The notes under the pieces were generated by a model. That model saw nothing but the letters and a program-made list of their open reading frames with translations, did not search any database and had not been told where the DNA came from. A stretch of 64,000 bases of DNA, from contig NW_025826215.1 in assembly GCF_002878395.1 (NCBI RefSeq), forward strand, positions 401,995-465,994. The letters run 5' to 3'. The translations under genes and the position numbers were made by a program. Below are positions 26,701 through 38,700 of the stretch, in pieces (positions within the stretch are counted from its first letter, which is position 1; every line of letters starts with the position of its first letter). The DNA comes from Capsicum annuum. Its lineage: Eukaryota; Streptophyta; Magnoliopsida; Solanales; Solanaceae.

Positions 26701-29700
26701 AATTGATGATTCCCGCGGGTATGAGGAGTTAGAAGAGAGGGCAACTTTTGGGTCCACTCTAATGTCCTCAAACTAAGTACAAGATTTGGTGCAAGCTTTA
26801 CAAGCTGTGAAAAAACTGTAATAGCTATGTTTATGAAGATCGATTAGAAAAGATTTCCGCAGGATCAGTGTGTAACCGGGGGGATCTCAGGGGAAGTAAT
26901 GGGAAGTAATGAAGAAAGAGAGGAGAGAAATGAGGGGCATAACAATCAATTATGTCTCAAATGAAAGTCAAAATCTTCTCATGGAATGTTAGAGGTTTAA
27001 ATAGGGAGGACAAACGTAGGCTTGTGAGCAAAATGTTACAACGTTGGGGGCTGATATACAAGTCTTAGTAGACACAGAGATTGAGGAGACCGAGGCGGTT
27101 GTAATTAAAGAATTATGGAGCAATAGATGGTTAGGAGAGCTTCACTTAGAAGCCATAGAGAGGAGTGGGGGAATTATTGTTTTGTGGGATAAAAGGATTT
27201 GGAAGGGGAAGTTGGTAGATAAGGGGATCAAATGATAACATGTAAGTTCAATGTGGTTAATGAAGATTTTACATGGTTCTTGAGTGCTGTATATGCTGAA
27301 TGTGGGAGGAACGAGAGGAAGGGGCTTTGGTGGGAACTGGCAGTGGTTAGAAGCATGTGTGATGGGCAATGGGTGGTGTGTGGTAACTTTAATGTCACTA
27401 GATATCCTATAGAAAGAATAGACTGTCAGGGAATCACGAGGGCAATGAGTGGTTTTTCAGATTGGATAAATGATATGGAGCTTATTGATCCTCCTTTTCA
27501 TGGAGGTTCCTATTCTTAGAGGAGGGGGAGACAACTACAGTTCAGATTCTAGGATAGACAGATTTTTATATTGTTCTCAGTGGGAGGAACAATTCCTACA
27601 AATTAGGCAGAACCTGCTTCCTAAGGTGGCATCGGATCACAATCCTATTATGCTAGAATGTGGAGATTGAAACTTCAAAAATTCTTATTTCAAGTTTGAA
27701 CAATGGTGGATGGGAGTAGAGGGATTCAGAGAAAAGATACCAAGCTGGTGGACCTTCTTTCAAGTCTCTGAAACACCCGCATATATACTAGCTTCAAAAT
27801 TGAAATTGTTCAAGGAGAAATTGAAGGAATAGAGTAAAGAGAATAAGGAAAATTGGAAGCACAGAAAGGAGGAGACTCTAAATTCACTGTGTGCACTAGA
27901 TTTAGTACAAGACATGATGAGATTAACAAAAGAGGAAATGCTTCAAACAGTCCATTTGACTAGACTTGGAAGAAACACTCAAGAAAGAGGAGATAGCTTG
28001 GAAACAGAGATCCAGGATCCAGTGGCTTAAAAGTGGGGATAAAAATACTAAATACTTTCATCGAGTGACCACAACACGTAAGAGATTTAATGCTATTGAT
28101 GTACTACAGGTGGAGGGCAGCACCATCCATGATCCTGAAGCCATCAAAATCCACATTTCAAGACTTCTATTTCAAGTTATACAAGGAAACAGAAAATTGG
28201 AGATCGGACTTTATTATTTAGGATGCTCCAACTATCAGTGGAGAAGATTAAGATTGGATTCAAAAGGAATTTAAGGAAGAAGAAATACTAAACTTAGTCA
28301 AAATGTGTGTAGGAGATATGGTTTTCCTATGGGTTTCTTCCAAAACTATTGGAAATACTTGAAGGAGGACATCATGAACACCATCCAATATTTTCATGCT
28401 CACCATGTTTTTTAGAAAAGCTTTAATGCCAGTTATGTGGCTCTTATTCCCAAAGCTACGAGGGCAATAGAACTCAGGGATTACAGACCTATTAGCCTAA
28501 TTAGTGGGGTGTACAGATTATTGCAAAAACTCTGAACTGAGAGTTTGAAGAAGGTTATTGACTCTTTGGTGGACAAGCATCTGACTTTCATTAAAGGGAG
28601 ATGCACCAGATATCATGTGTAAATTGGATATAGAGAAAGCCTATGACCATGTGAAAGGGAATTTCCTCCTTGAGACAAATCCGTTTTTGGAGAAAAATGG
28701 CTAAGATGGATTGCCTTTTGTATCAAAATTGTCAGGTTTTCCATACTCATTAATGGAGAACTTGTGGGTTTTTTTTCTTCAGAAAGGGGATTAAGACAAG
28801 GTGACCCTCTCTCCCCTTTCCTTTTCATTATAGCCATGGAGGGTCTAAATAGCATCAATAATTGGATCAAGGGGTTCAAAGTCAGTAACAGAGCAGGTGA
28901 GAACAGGTGAGGTTCTGGAGGTTTGCCAATTGTTGTATGCAGATGATATTGTGATATTCTGTTAGGCAAAAACAGATCAAATTATTTTTATTAGGGTAAT
29001 ACTGATTGTTTTTGAAGTAATTTCCGGATTGAAGGTCAGCTGGAGTAAAAGTAGTCTTTTTTCCATAAAAAATGAGGATCAGATTCAAGTTTTGGCTAGA
29101 ATTTGGGGTTGTAGAACCGACAACTTTCTTACTAAGTATCTCGGTTTGCCTTTGGGAAACAGACACAAAGATTTGGGAATTTGGGACACTAATAGAGAAA
29201 ACTGAAAAGAGGTTAGCAAACTAGAAGGCTCAATATCTATCACTAAGTGGTAGGGTCATTTTGATCAACAGTGTGCTTGATTCTTTGCCCGCCTATATCA
29301 TGTTCCTTTTTCCCATTTCAGCTAAAGTGCTTAAAAGGTTAGACAAATTAAGGAGACTTCCTGTGAAATGGCAAGCAACAAAGAAAGAAGATGGCAAAGG
29401 ATCTTACTTAGTAGATTGGGAAAAGGTCCAGATGGATAAATGCAATGGTGGTCTTAGCATCAGGAATCTAAACAGAACAACTCCCTCTTGATGAAGTGGT
29501 TGTGGAGATTTAATGTGGACCATGAGAAATAATAGTGAGCAAATATGGTCAAATAGATTATTGGTGTACTAACATGGTAACCAGCACATATGGGAATGGG
29601 AACAATCGGAAACCTTTGACCTAAGTTATCGGAGAATTTAAAATTCAGGGTAGGAAGCGGTGCCAAAATACTCTTTTGGGAAGATATATGGATAGGTTAG

Positions 29701-32700
29701 GAGACTGAGGCAAAGCTTTCTGTATTTATTCAACATATGCTCTAATCCTATTGTCACATTAGCTGAAAGTTGGTCTCCTCAAGGGTGGGATATTACTTTT
29801 AGAAGGCATTTGAATGATTGGGAAGTGAGTAGTTTTGTGGATCTAATAAAGGTATTTGAAGGTTTTAATGGCACATCTATAAAACCTGATATGATTAGAT
29901 GAAAACATAATAGTGATGGGCAATTCTCAGTAAGAAGAAGCTACAAAAAAGAAGCAGAGGTGGGGACACAAATCAGATTTGGGCCGTGGAAAGTATGGGG
30001 GAGTGTGGCACCAACAAAAGTAAAATGCTTTACTTGGTTGGTTTCTAGGAGAGCTTGTCTCATGAGGTTCTCCAAAATGTGAAACTTTCACATAGCTTCC
30101 AGGTGCATTCTGTGGTGTGAGACAAGAGAGACAAACAACCATATTTTCCTCTATTGTAAATTCACTGCACAACTTTGGTCTCTTTTCCTTGAGTTAACAA
30201 AAGTGAAGTGGGTAATGAAGTGGGTAATGCCTGAACACACAATAGATTTGTTAAGCTGCTGGATCTGAAGAGGGGTAGCAAGTGTTGGAGATTAATCCCT
30301 TCCTATATTTGGTGGACAATATGGATGGAAAGAAATGGAAGATTCTATGAAGACTGAACCAATAGCATTTAGAAGGTCAAGGACAGCTACATTGTTACCT
30401 TTTATTTTTGGTGTAAAGAATCTTGTGTAAATGAAGTCGTACAATTATTAGACTTCTTAGGTTCTTTGTAAGTAGCTAGGTTCTAACATTATTTTGGAGG
30501 TCTCCGACATAGACATGCTCATGAATGCAAATTTACCATGTTCAGAAAAATAAAAAAAAGAAGGCAGTAAAGGAGTGCCAAAGTTGAGAACTAGTAGAAT
30601 ACTGCTGTCAATAAAGTGACACAAATGATTGTGACATTAGTATCATTGTCAAACTATGACTAGAATACATTGACAAACCAACTATGCTTCGACCCCAAAA
30701 TAATAATGTTTAATTTTTATATTACCATCACCTTAATGCAACTATCCTCTATTGAAGTTGAGATTGCGTATGCAAATTTTACATATCCAGAGTTTGAATG
30801 TAAAGTGCACAAAGATATTTAATATCAAGTAGTAGTGTTGACAAAATTTATTTGTTGAAGGAACTTATTCCACAGCTCATGGAGAACTTACAACAACCTT
30901 GATAAAAAAAGAACTTACAGGATTTAGTATTGTAAAGAATGGATCTCGAACCTAACAAAACCTCAAAAGTTAGCTCATGAGGGGAGGATTGTTCAAGTCT
31001 ATATAACGTGATCAATTAGAAAATCCCTTTTCCGATGTGGGATACTTAACACTTCCCCGCATGCTATGGCCTCGTTAACAGAAGCATGGACAATATAATA
31101 TGGGGCCCAACATTAGTGAACAAAGATTTGGGATGTACCTGGCTCTGATACCATGTACAGAATGGATTTTGAGCCTAACTCAACCTCAAAAGCTAGCTAA
31201 AGAGGGGAGGATTGTCCAAGCCCATATAAGGAGACCAATTACATATCCCTTTTGCGATGTGGGATACTTAACAAGTATGATCCTTGATTTTGAGGGGGGG
31301 GTGTCAATGATATCATTCAAGTTCTCCAGTTTCTATTGTTTTATAATCCTATTTATCTCCAGCAGGTAATTGCAATTGTGTTGTTTCCCACAGGACATTG
31401 AAATTGGAAAACCTGTCCGCCCTCAGCTGGCTCTTAGGGTCAGCAATGCATCTGCTGCGTGGAAAAAGGTTTTATGAGATTTGCTATTTTATCCCCCCCC
31501 ACCGAGTCTTTTTAACCACCGTAGTTGTTTCTATTGATTTAACTTTTATTTCATGTTAAATTGATTCAAACATGAGCAGCTTCATGGGAAAGAAGTAGTT
31601 GTTGAGTGCAAATTTGACGGCGATCGCATCCAGATTCACAAAAATAATTCTGAGCTAAACTTCTTCTCAAGGTACCATTTTCATAATTTTCTATCTAATT
31701 CCTCGCATTTCCATAGTGTCATTTAATCCTTCCTTTTTTTGGTCAGGTATTTTCTCAATTTTAGTAAATGCATTTTTCCTCGGGTCCTACTGAATTTTTA
31801 TTCAATGCTAGTACTACAACAACAACATACCCAGTGCATTCCCACCTAGTGGGGTCTGGGGAGGGTAGAGTGTACGTAGACCATACCACTACCTCAATGC
31901 TTGTACTTGCCAAATATGTGTGATATGCGAATACTGTGGTTTTTCTCATAAAGAATTGTTATAGTCTTACAGTATTTCTAAGTGCTATTTTTACTCAATT
32001 TGTGTGCAGAAACTTTCTTGATCATCAAGAGTATGCTCATGGAATGTCAGATGTTATTACACAGAATATTCTTGCTGACAAGTAAGCAAACATATACTTC
32101 TGTAGCCATTGTGAAAAAAAAAAAGAAAGAGACATATTAATCCCTAAGCTTCCATTTTCATTGTTCCTCTAATTTGTCGACATCACCTATGATTTGTTAA
32201 TTGTTATTCCATGTCTAGATTTGCTACCAAATCCACCAGATGCCTGTCGATTACTTTTTTGATATAATTAATAAATTTCATTAAAGAAGGGTAAAAAACG
32301 TGTCTGTATATCAGAAGTATACCTAAAAATAGAAAACCTTGCAAAAAACATGGCTTTGATGGATGAGACCTAATCATCAATACACATGTGACATGTGATC
32401 ACTGTACCCAAGACTCTAGTAGGGTACTTTGTTTGTCCGTCTGAATTTGGTTTCAAGTTTTATGTGTTGATGTTGTGGGTCTGGGTTTTATGATCATGGT
32501 ATGTCTCTCATTTCCCTGTCCCTTTTTTTCTTAGAGATTGTTAAGGGGGAAGTGTTCAGTGGGCGATGGGATGTAAGGTTGCAGGAATGGGAAATTTTGA
32601 GGAATTGACCCAGATTGAGAATGTAGCATAAGTTCGGTTTAAAGAAGAGGATAAGAGTCAGCCTACTCCTCGGAGGAACTCCCAACAGGCATGTGCAGTG

Positions 32701-35700
32701 TGATCCTCTATCCTGTGATAGCAACCTTCCTTTAAGCATTTTGATGCTGATACATCCCTAGAACTGGCGTACATGAAGCGAAGTTTTTGGTTTATCTTTA
32801 ATTGATGGCATCAAGTATCTTTGACAACTTTATATTTTCTGGAAAACAAAATATACTTCGTTATTTTTTGAACTGTGCAGAGCTTGGACATCTAATTCTA
32901 TTGTATCTTGCCTTGTATTGAGGAGTACTTACCTATTCCATGGCGACTGCATTTCTCCTTACTTCTCTTTTTTGATCAGGTGCATACTCGATGGTGAAAT
33001 GTTGGTTTGGGATGCATCAATAAACCGCTTTGCAGAGTTTGGTTCCAATCAAGAAATAGGTGCTTAAGATCCTTGATTGACATTTTTTGTAAAATCTTTC
33101 TTGCCTGCCAGTTTTTGATGCGTTTGCAATGTATGCTGATGATCTGTTAATCTATTGTAAACCATCTTTGTTTCTAAATTGCCCGACTTCTCATTGTGAA
33201 TTCTTACCTTTATCATAGCAAAGGCGGCAAGAGAGGGTCTTGACAGTGATAGGCAGGTTTGTCTTTCGAATATTACTATTTTATTATGTCATTCCTAAGA
33301 TTGGCATAATGAGTTATATTTTGGTTGTGCTGCAGTTGTGTTGTATCCTTTTTCTTTCTACATTATGTTCAAGTTTGGCAGCTCATCAGGAAATGAGTGT
33401 GTTAATGTCAGCGATGCTTGTCCTTGAATCTCCATAAATTTGGTTGGCTTCTGTCTCCCTTAACATTGAATGTCAATAGATGTTGCATTCGATATTCTTT
33501 ATTTTGGCGATACCAGTGTTATTCATCGGAGCTTGAAGGAGCGTCAAGAGATTCTCCGGAAAGTTGTGAAGCCCATAACAGGCCGTTTAGAAATTTTGGT
33601 CCCTGACGGTGGTCTTAATGCTCATCGTCTTTCTGGTAAGGATGCTTCTGTAGCATTATAAACTGTATTGTTACTACTTTGATTCCATAGGTTGTAAGTT
33701 ATATAGTTTTTTTGACATGCTTCACATTCTATTTCAACAATAATGGCTTTTCAACCCCTTGAACTTTGCGGTAATATCAAAATGTATGTTTAAATGTGAC
33801 GGCGTGGATCAAACTATTTTCATTTGTCCACATCCCAACTGAGGACCACATGTAGCAACCACTATTCTCAACTCTCATGCTGTGTGCTCTGTTATACTGT
33901 TCACACTCAAGATTATTGGCCTAGAAATGTGATTGTACACTCTACCCAATCAATAAGGGGTCGTTTGGTTGCTGGTTAGAATTATGCAGGTATTGGTTAT
34001 GCAATTATAAGTTATGCAAGTATTTAGAATGATAAGGAGAGAAAGAGAGAAAACATGAAGAGGGAAAGTTATTTAGATAGAGCATCAGGTTTTAATGAAA
34101 TAGTGTGATCCATGTCCTCTCAGGTAGTAATATTAAGGTTACCAAACAACATCTCATATCTGGATAGAAACTGCTGGATAGCCTCAGCAACCTCAACTTT
34201 ATCAAATTCACTGTCCCCCTTAAGCATTAACAAATGAGTCAGTAATGTTTGCCCTTTCTTCAAAATCTTGCCCATTATACTGCTAGTAATCATATCAGGT
34301 TGGCGCTCTGGTATTGCATGAAGAACCATCTTGTTTCCCTTCTTACGAATGGTGACACAATGCTTCTCATGATCAAATTTGGTAGGGTTAAACTTCTTCA
34401 TCCAGTCATTTCCAAGCACAATATCAGACCCTCCTAGTTTAATTACTCTCAGATCCTCCTTGAAGCTCCTGCCCTCCATTTTCCATGTATGCCCTAAACA
34501 ACTAGAACTACAGTAGATATATTCCCATCTGCAACAGTGACCCTGATAGGATGAGAGAAGACAGGATGATGACCAGTTCCTTTGCTGTTTGTGCATCTGC
34601 AAAACTGTGAGGGGGCACCAGAGTCCACCAACACAGTCAATGATCTATTCTTCTTGGTGCCCCTGATCAGAATGGCATTTCTCCCCAGTTGTTTCCTGAT
34701 GAGGCATTCAAGCATACTGCCTTCTCTATTTCCAGGTCTAGTTCTCCTTCAATCTCCTCAGCCTCTCCTTTCATGTGCTGCAACTGCTTCATCTTACATT
34801 AATGGCCAGGGCCAAATTTCTCTCCACACTTGAAGCAGAGATGATTGTTCTTCCTATACTCATGGACCTCAGGGCTCAACCTGAGCACATTAGGCCTTGT
34901 GTTAGATGCAGTTGCCTCCTTGGTTGAATGAATTACTACTGGATCTGTACACATGTTTAACCTTCCTTCTTCTGAGCAGCTTCTATAGCATTCTCCTGCA
35001 TTTGAGCTTGCTAAATAGCCAAGCTGAGAGTAGTTGGCTTGAACATCTTAGCTGCAAATTTGATCTCTTCCTTCAGAGCTTCAACAAAACTTTATAGGAA
35101 ATGAGAGTCATTCAAGGCAGTTCCGGATGATCATTTGAGCCTTGAGATCCTCAAATCTCCCCAAAAACTCACCTACACTCCCTTCTTGAGATGGTTTATT
35201 GAACTCCTCCACCACGTCCTCCATAGATACATCTCCAAAATGATTGCACAACTCAGATTTGAACTTTAACCAAGGTAACCCTCTACTTACTGTCAGAGAA
35301 TGCGACCAAACCTCAGCATCTCTCACACTTTATAATCCATACCTTAGGATCAAAGTTGGTCAGCTCCCACCTTGGAGTAGGAATATTGTTTTCTGTTTGT
35401 CGAGCTGGTCTGATCTCATTTCCAGGAATTGGAAGCAGTCCATCATCCATCCCTGGTACACCTTCAGGACCTCGATAGTTCCTTCCTTTCAGGGCTGTTA
35501 GTCCCTCGATAGTTCCTTCCTTCCAGGGCTGTTAGTCTCTCCAAAATTTGCTGTAGTATTCCTTGTATGCCAGACTGTGTAGCTCGCCCCTCCTGTTAAC
35601 CAGTTGTTAACTTTGTTAGCACTTCATGTCGAAGAAGCTTCTCATCCATGAGCTTCAATCGAGTACCTTCCGCCTTTGCTTAGATCACAGGTCGCAGAAC

Positions 35701-38700
35701 TGGGGCTCTAATACCAATTGTCAGGATCTGACTTTGTAAATTGTGTATTAAACAAAATTAAATGGAACAATGGATTTTGAGACAATTTTCTCTTTATTGA
35801 GTTGAACAACTGAAAGATAAAATGCAAGTAAAGAACTAAAGGAAAACTGAAGATAACTATTAAGCTGCCACGGTTGAACTTCAGATCTGAAATGAGAAAA
35901 GAAGCCGAAGAATTTAGAATGAGGAGAGAAAGATTGAAAACGTGAAGAGGGAAAGTTAGTTAGGGTACCAGATTTCTGTTAGTCGTTTCTCTCTCCTCCT
36001 GAGCTTTTATGAACAGCTAAGATGTTCTGGGCATTTTGACTTCATTCACTTCCTTTTAATTTTGGCCCTTTGTTTGGTATTTACCCGTATCTAAATGGGC
36101 CTAAAGGTCATGACGTTGTACGGGACTTACCAGTTTTCTGACATATATCTTCACCAAGTCCCTAAGTCCCTCATTGATCCTCGTATTAATTACATCCATA
36201 ACAAGCTTGATATATATGCCTTGTATGCACAGCTTGAGGGGGAGTGTTAGTGTTAGAATATGAGTAGGAATAGGGATAGCATATAGAATCCTACGTGGAA
36301 AAAGATTGCAATGTAGTGTCTATTGGAAAAGGATGATAGTATAGTCTATAAATAGGGTCTCAATGTAATAATGTAGAAACAACAATTCAATAATATTCGT
36401 CTCTTATATTTTTCACAGAAAGAATGGATTGCGGCAACTAAAAGGATCGGGGGGTAAAAAGATACTTGCAAATATAACACTTTAAGATTGTACTACACTG
36501 GAGCTGAGGGTCTATTAAAAGCTGCCTCTCTACCTTCTCAAGGTAGGGGTAAGGTCTTCATACACTCTTACCTCTCTAGACCCCACCTTTGGGATGACAC
36601 TGGCTTTGTTGTTGTTGTACTGTACTACAAGGGGACCAATGTGTCATCAAAATGGTTCCAAAGTAGCTTGATTTTCATAAAAATAAAGGTAGGAAGTGGC
36701 AAGGGCCTAAACTGGGCAAAATTGACCTCTGGATGATATAATTTAAGGTTGCAAGGGGAAAGCAATGAAAAGGTTCTGTTTTCTTTGTAGAGTCAGCTAA
36801 GTCATCTGTCATCTACATTCACACCACAAACATGCAGTAGTCCCAGAATGGATTTTAGTGAAATTTCGAAATTACCATGTCAGTAGGAATGACAATGGGA
36901 AGCTCCTCGAACCTATGTTGGTCTCTTCAAAAATACCTATGCGCGTCGGATCCTCCAAAAATAGTGTATTTTTGGAGTATCCGGCATAGGTGCGACAACA
37001 GTTTTGAAGAGTCTGAACAACATGGTCTCACACTGTCTCTTTTATAGTAGTAGTTACATCTAAACCAATTACAATTGGAAGTTGCATGCATATTCCTTGC
37101 TTCAGTTGAGTTCTTTATTGCTTGTTTGTTGACTGTTTAACAGGGGAGCAATGTTGGTCGATCATTGCTCGAAGTGTTGACGATGTTGATAAATTCTTTA
37201 CAGATACTGTTGAGAACAGGTGTGCTTCGTGTTTATCTGTTCTAACTCTCTCGAGTCCCACAACTAGATTCTTATATTACATTTAGTGGTATAAAGAAGA
37301 GATTTGAAGTAGATATTTTGAGCTTGTTACCATTTTGTTTGTTGTTTAGCTTTCCGTTTATATACACATATTAGTTTCATAAGGCCCGTGCCCAAATTTA
37401 AGTGATTTGATATTTTATATAGTAAATGATTTAAAACATATAAAGCTGCAACTCTTCATAAATTGAAAAACATTAACATTTTTATGTGTTTGTGAGCTTA
37501 TTATTTTCTTAGCTATAGATAGAAATATACTTCTTTTGATATTTATTAAGTCTTAATTTCATTCATAGTTTCATGAGGCAAGAATTTATGCTAATTAAAT
37601 ATGGTGATTTAAGCATAGTTCTATACTAAATTAATAAAAAAACAAAATTCATCAAAATGTACCTTGAAAATCAATCAGTTCTTCATATATACTATATGCT
37701 GAAGAATGTTGGTTTTCAATTAATATGTTGTTAAGATTGTTAATTCTCATTTTTAACTCTTATCAATAATTCAACTTTCCGTATTTGAAATGTCATTGAT
37801 ATATCAAAAGTGTTGGATAAAAATGTCCACAATTTTTTATCCATTTCATAAAGAATGATTTGGAAAAAAAAAATTAATTACAGGAGAACCATATTTGGTT
37901 AACCAAAAATAAAATATAACCTCATTCAATCACTGAAGTTCAGAACAATCTTAACCCCTTCTTTTTTTCTTCTCGCCAAGGTATTTGTACAAACCTCTTT
38001 ATAGAAAAAATAAAATTATTTAATACATATACTTCGAATAAAAAGAGTTATGAATTATTCATGCGAAAAGGAACTTAGGAGTATCTGCTAAAGTTGTTGC
38101 CATGTGACCAGGAGGTCACAGGTTCAAGCCTTGAAAACAACCTCGGGTATAAATGCAAGGTAAGATTGCGTACAATAGATCCTTGTGGTCGGGTCCTTTC
38201 CAGGACTTTGCTCATAGCGGGAACTTTTGTATACCGAGCTGCTCTTTATTTTAATGAATTTTTCATGCAACAAAAGAAAGTTTTCCACAATCATAATATG
38301 TTTTTGTAAAGAACAATTATTGTATGAAAGATTTTAACTAATTATAAATATATTTTATCAACAACTTTTCATCAAACCCGTGAAAGTGTAGATCTTAATA
38401 GTATATAAAAAGTACATGAAGGAAGGTGCATAGACATATAGTGATAAATGAGAGAATTTTTTTCCAACGTGTAAAGTAGGAACTTGTACATAACATTAAT
38501 TATATTAAGGCTGTTTTAATTATTTGAAGATGGACTAAATAATCAAATTTGATGCGAAAATGCTAAAAAAATAGTCAAAATTAAAGTTTTTTAGGTCTCA
38601 TCATCAAGTAACTATTGCCAGAAGTTTTACAAATAATGAAAGATCCATTAATAAAGTCATGAAACACAAGCAATTTAATAGATAAAGTAATTATGAGATA

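Larger units (their letters stand above)
23324..30558 (+). mobile_element. L1-type LINE with a nested hAT-like element
   Basis: A 19-bp target duplication AGAAGGCAGTAAA(A/G)GAGTG lies at 23305-23323 and 30559-30577 and the 3' end is a poly-A (30543-30559). Without the nested 1.5-kb element it is about 5.8 kb, the size of a full plant L1. Independent support: 23230-23275 (GTAGAGAATGCTGTAAAGGAGCGCCAAAG) resembles the rejoined empty site. It contains ORF1 and ORF2 remnants. The exact 5' boundary is inferred from the duplication only. Confidence 0.7.
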
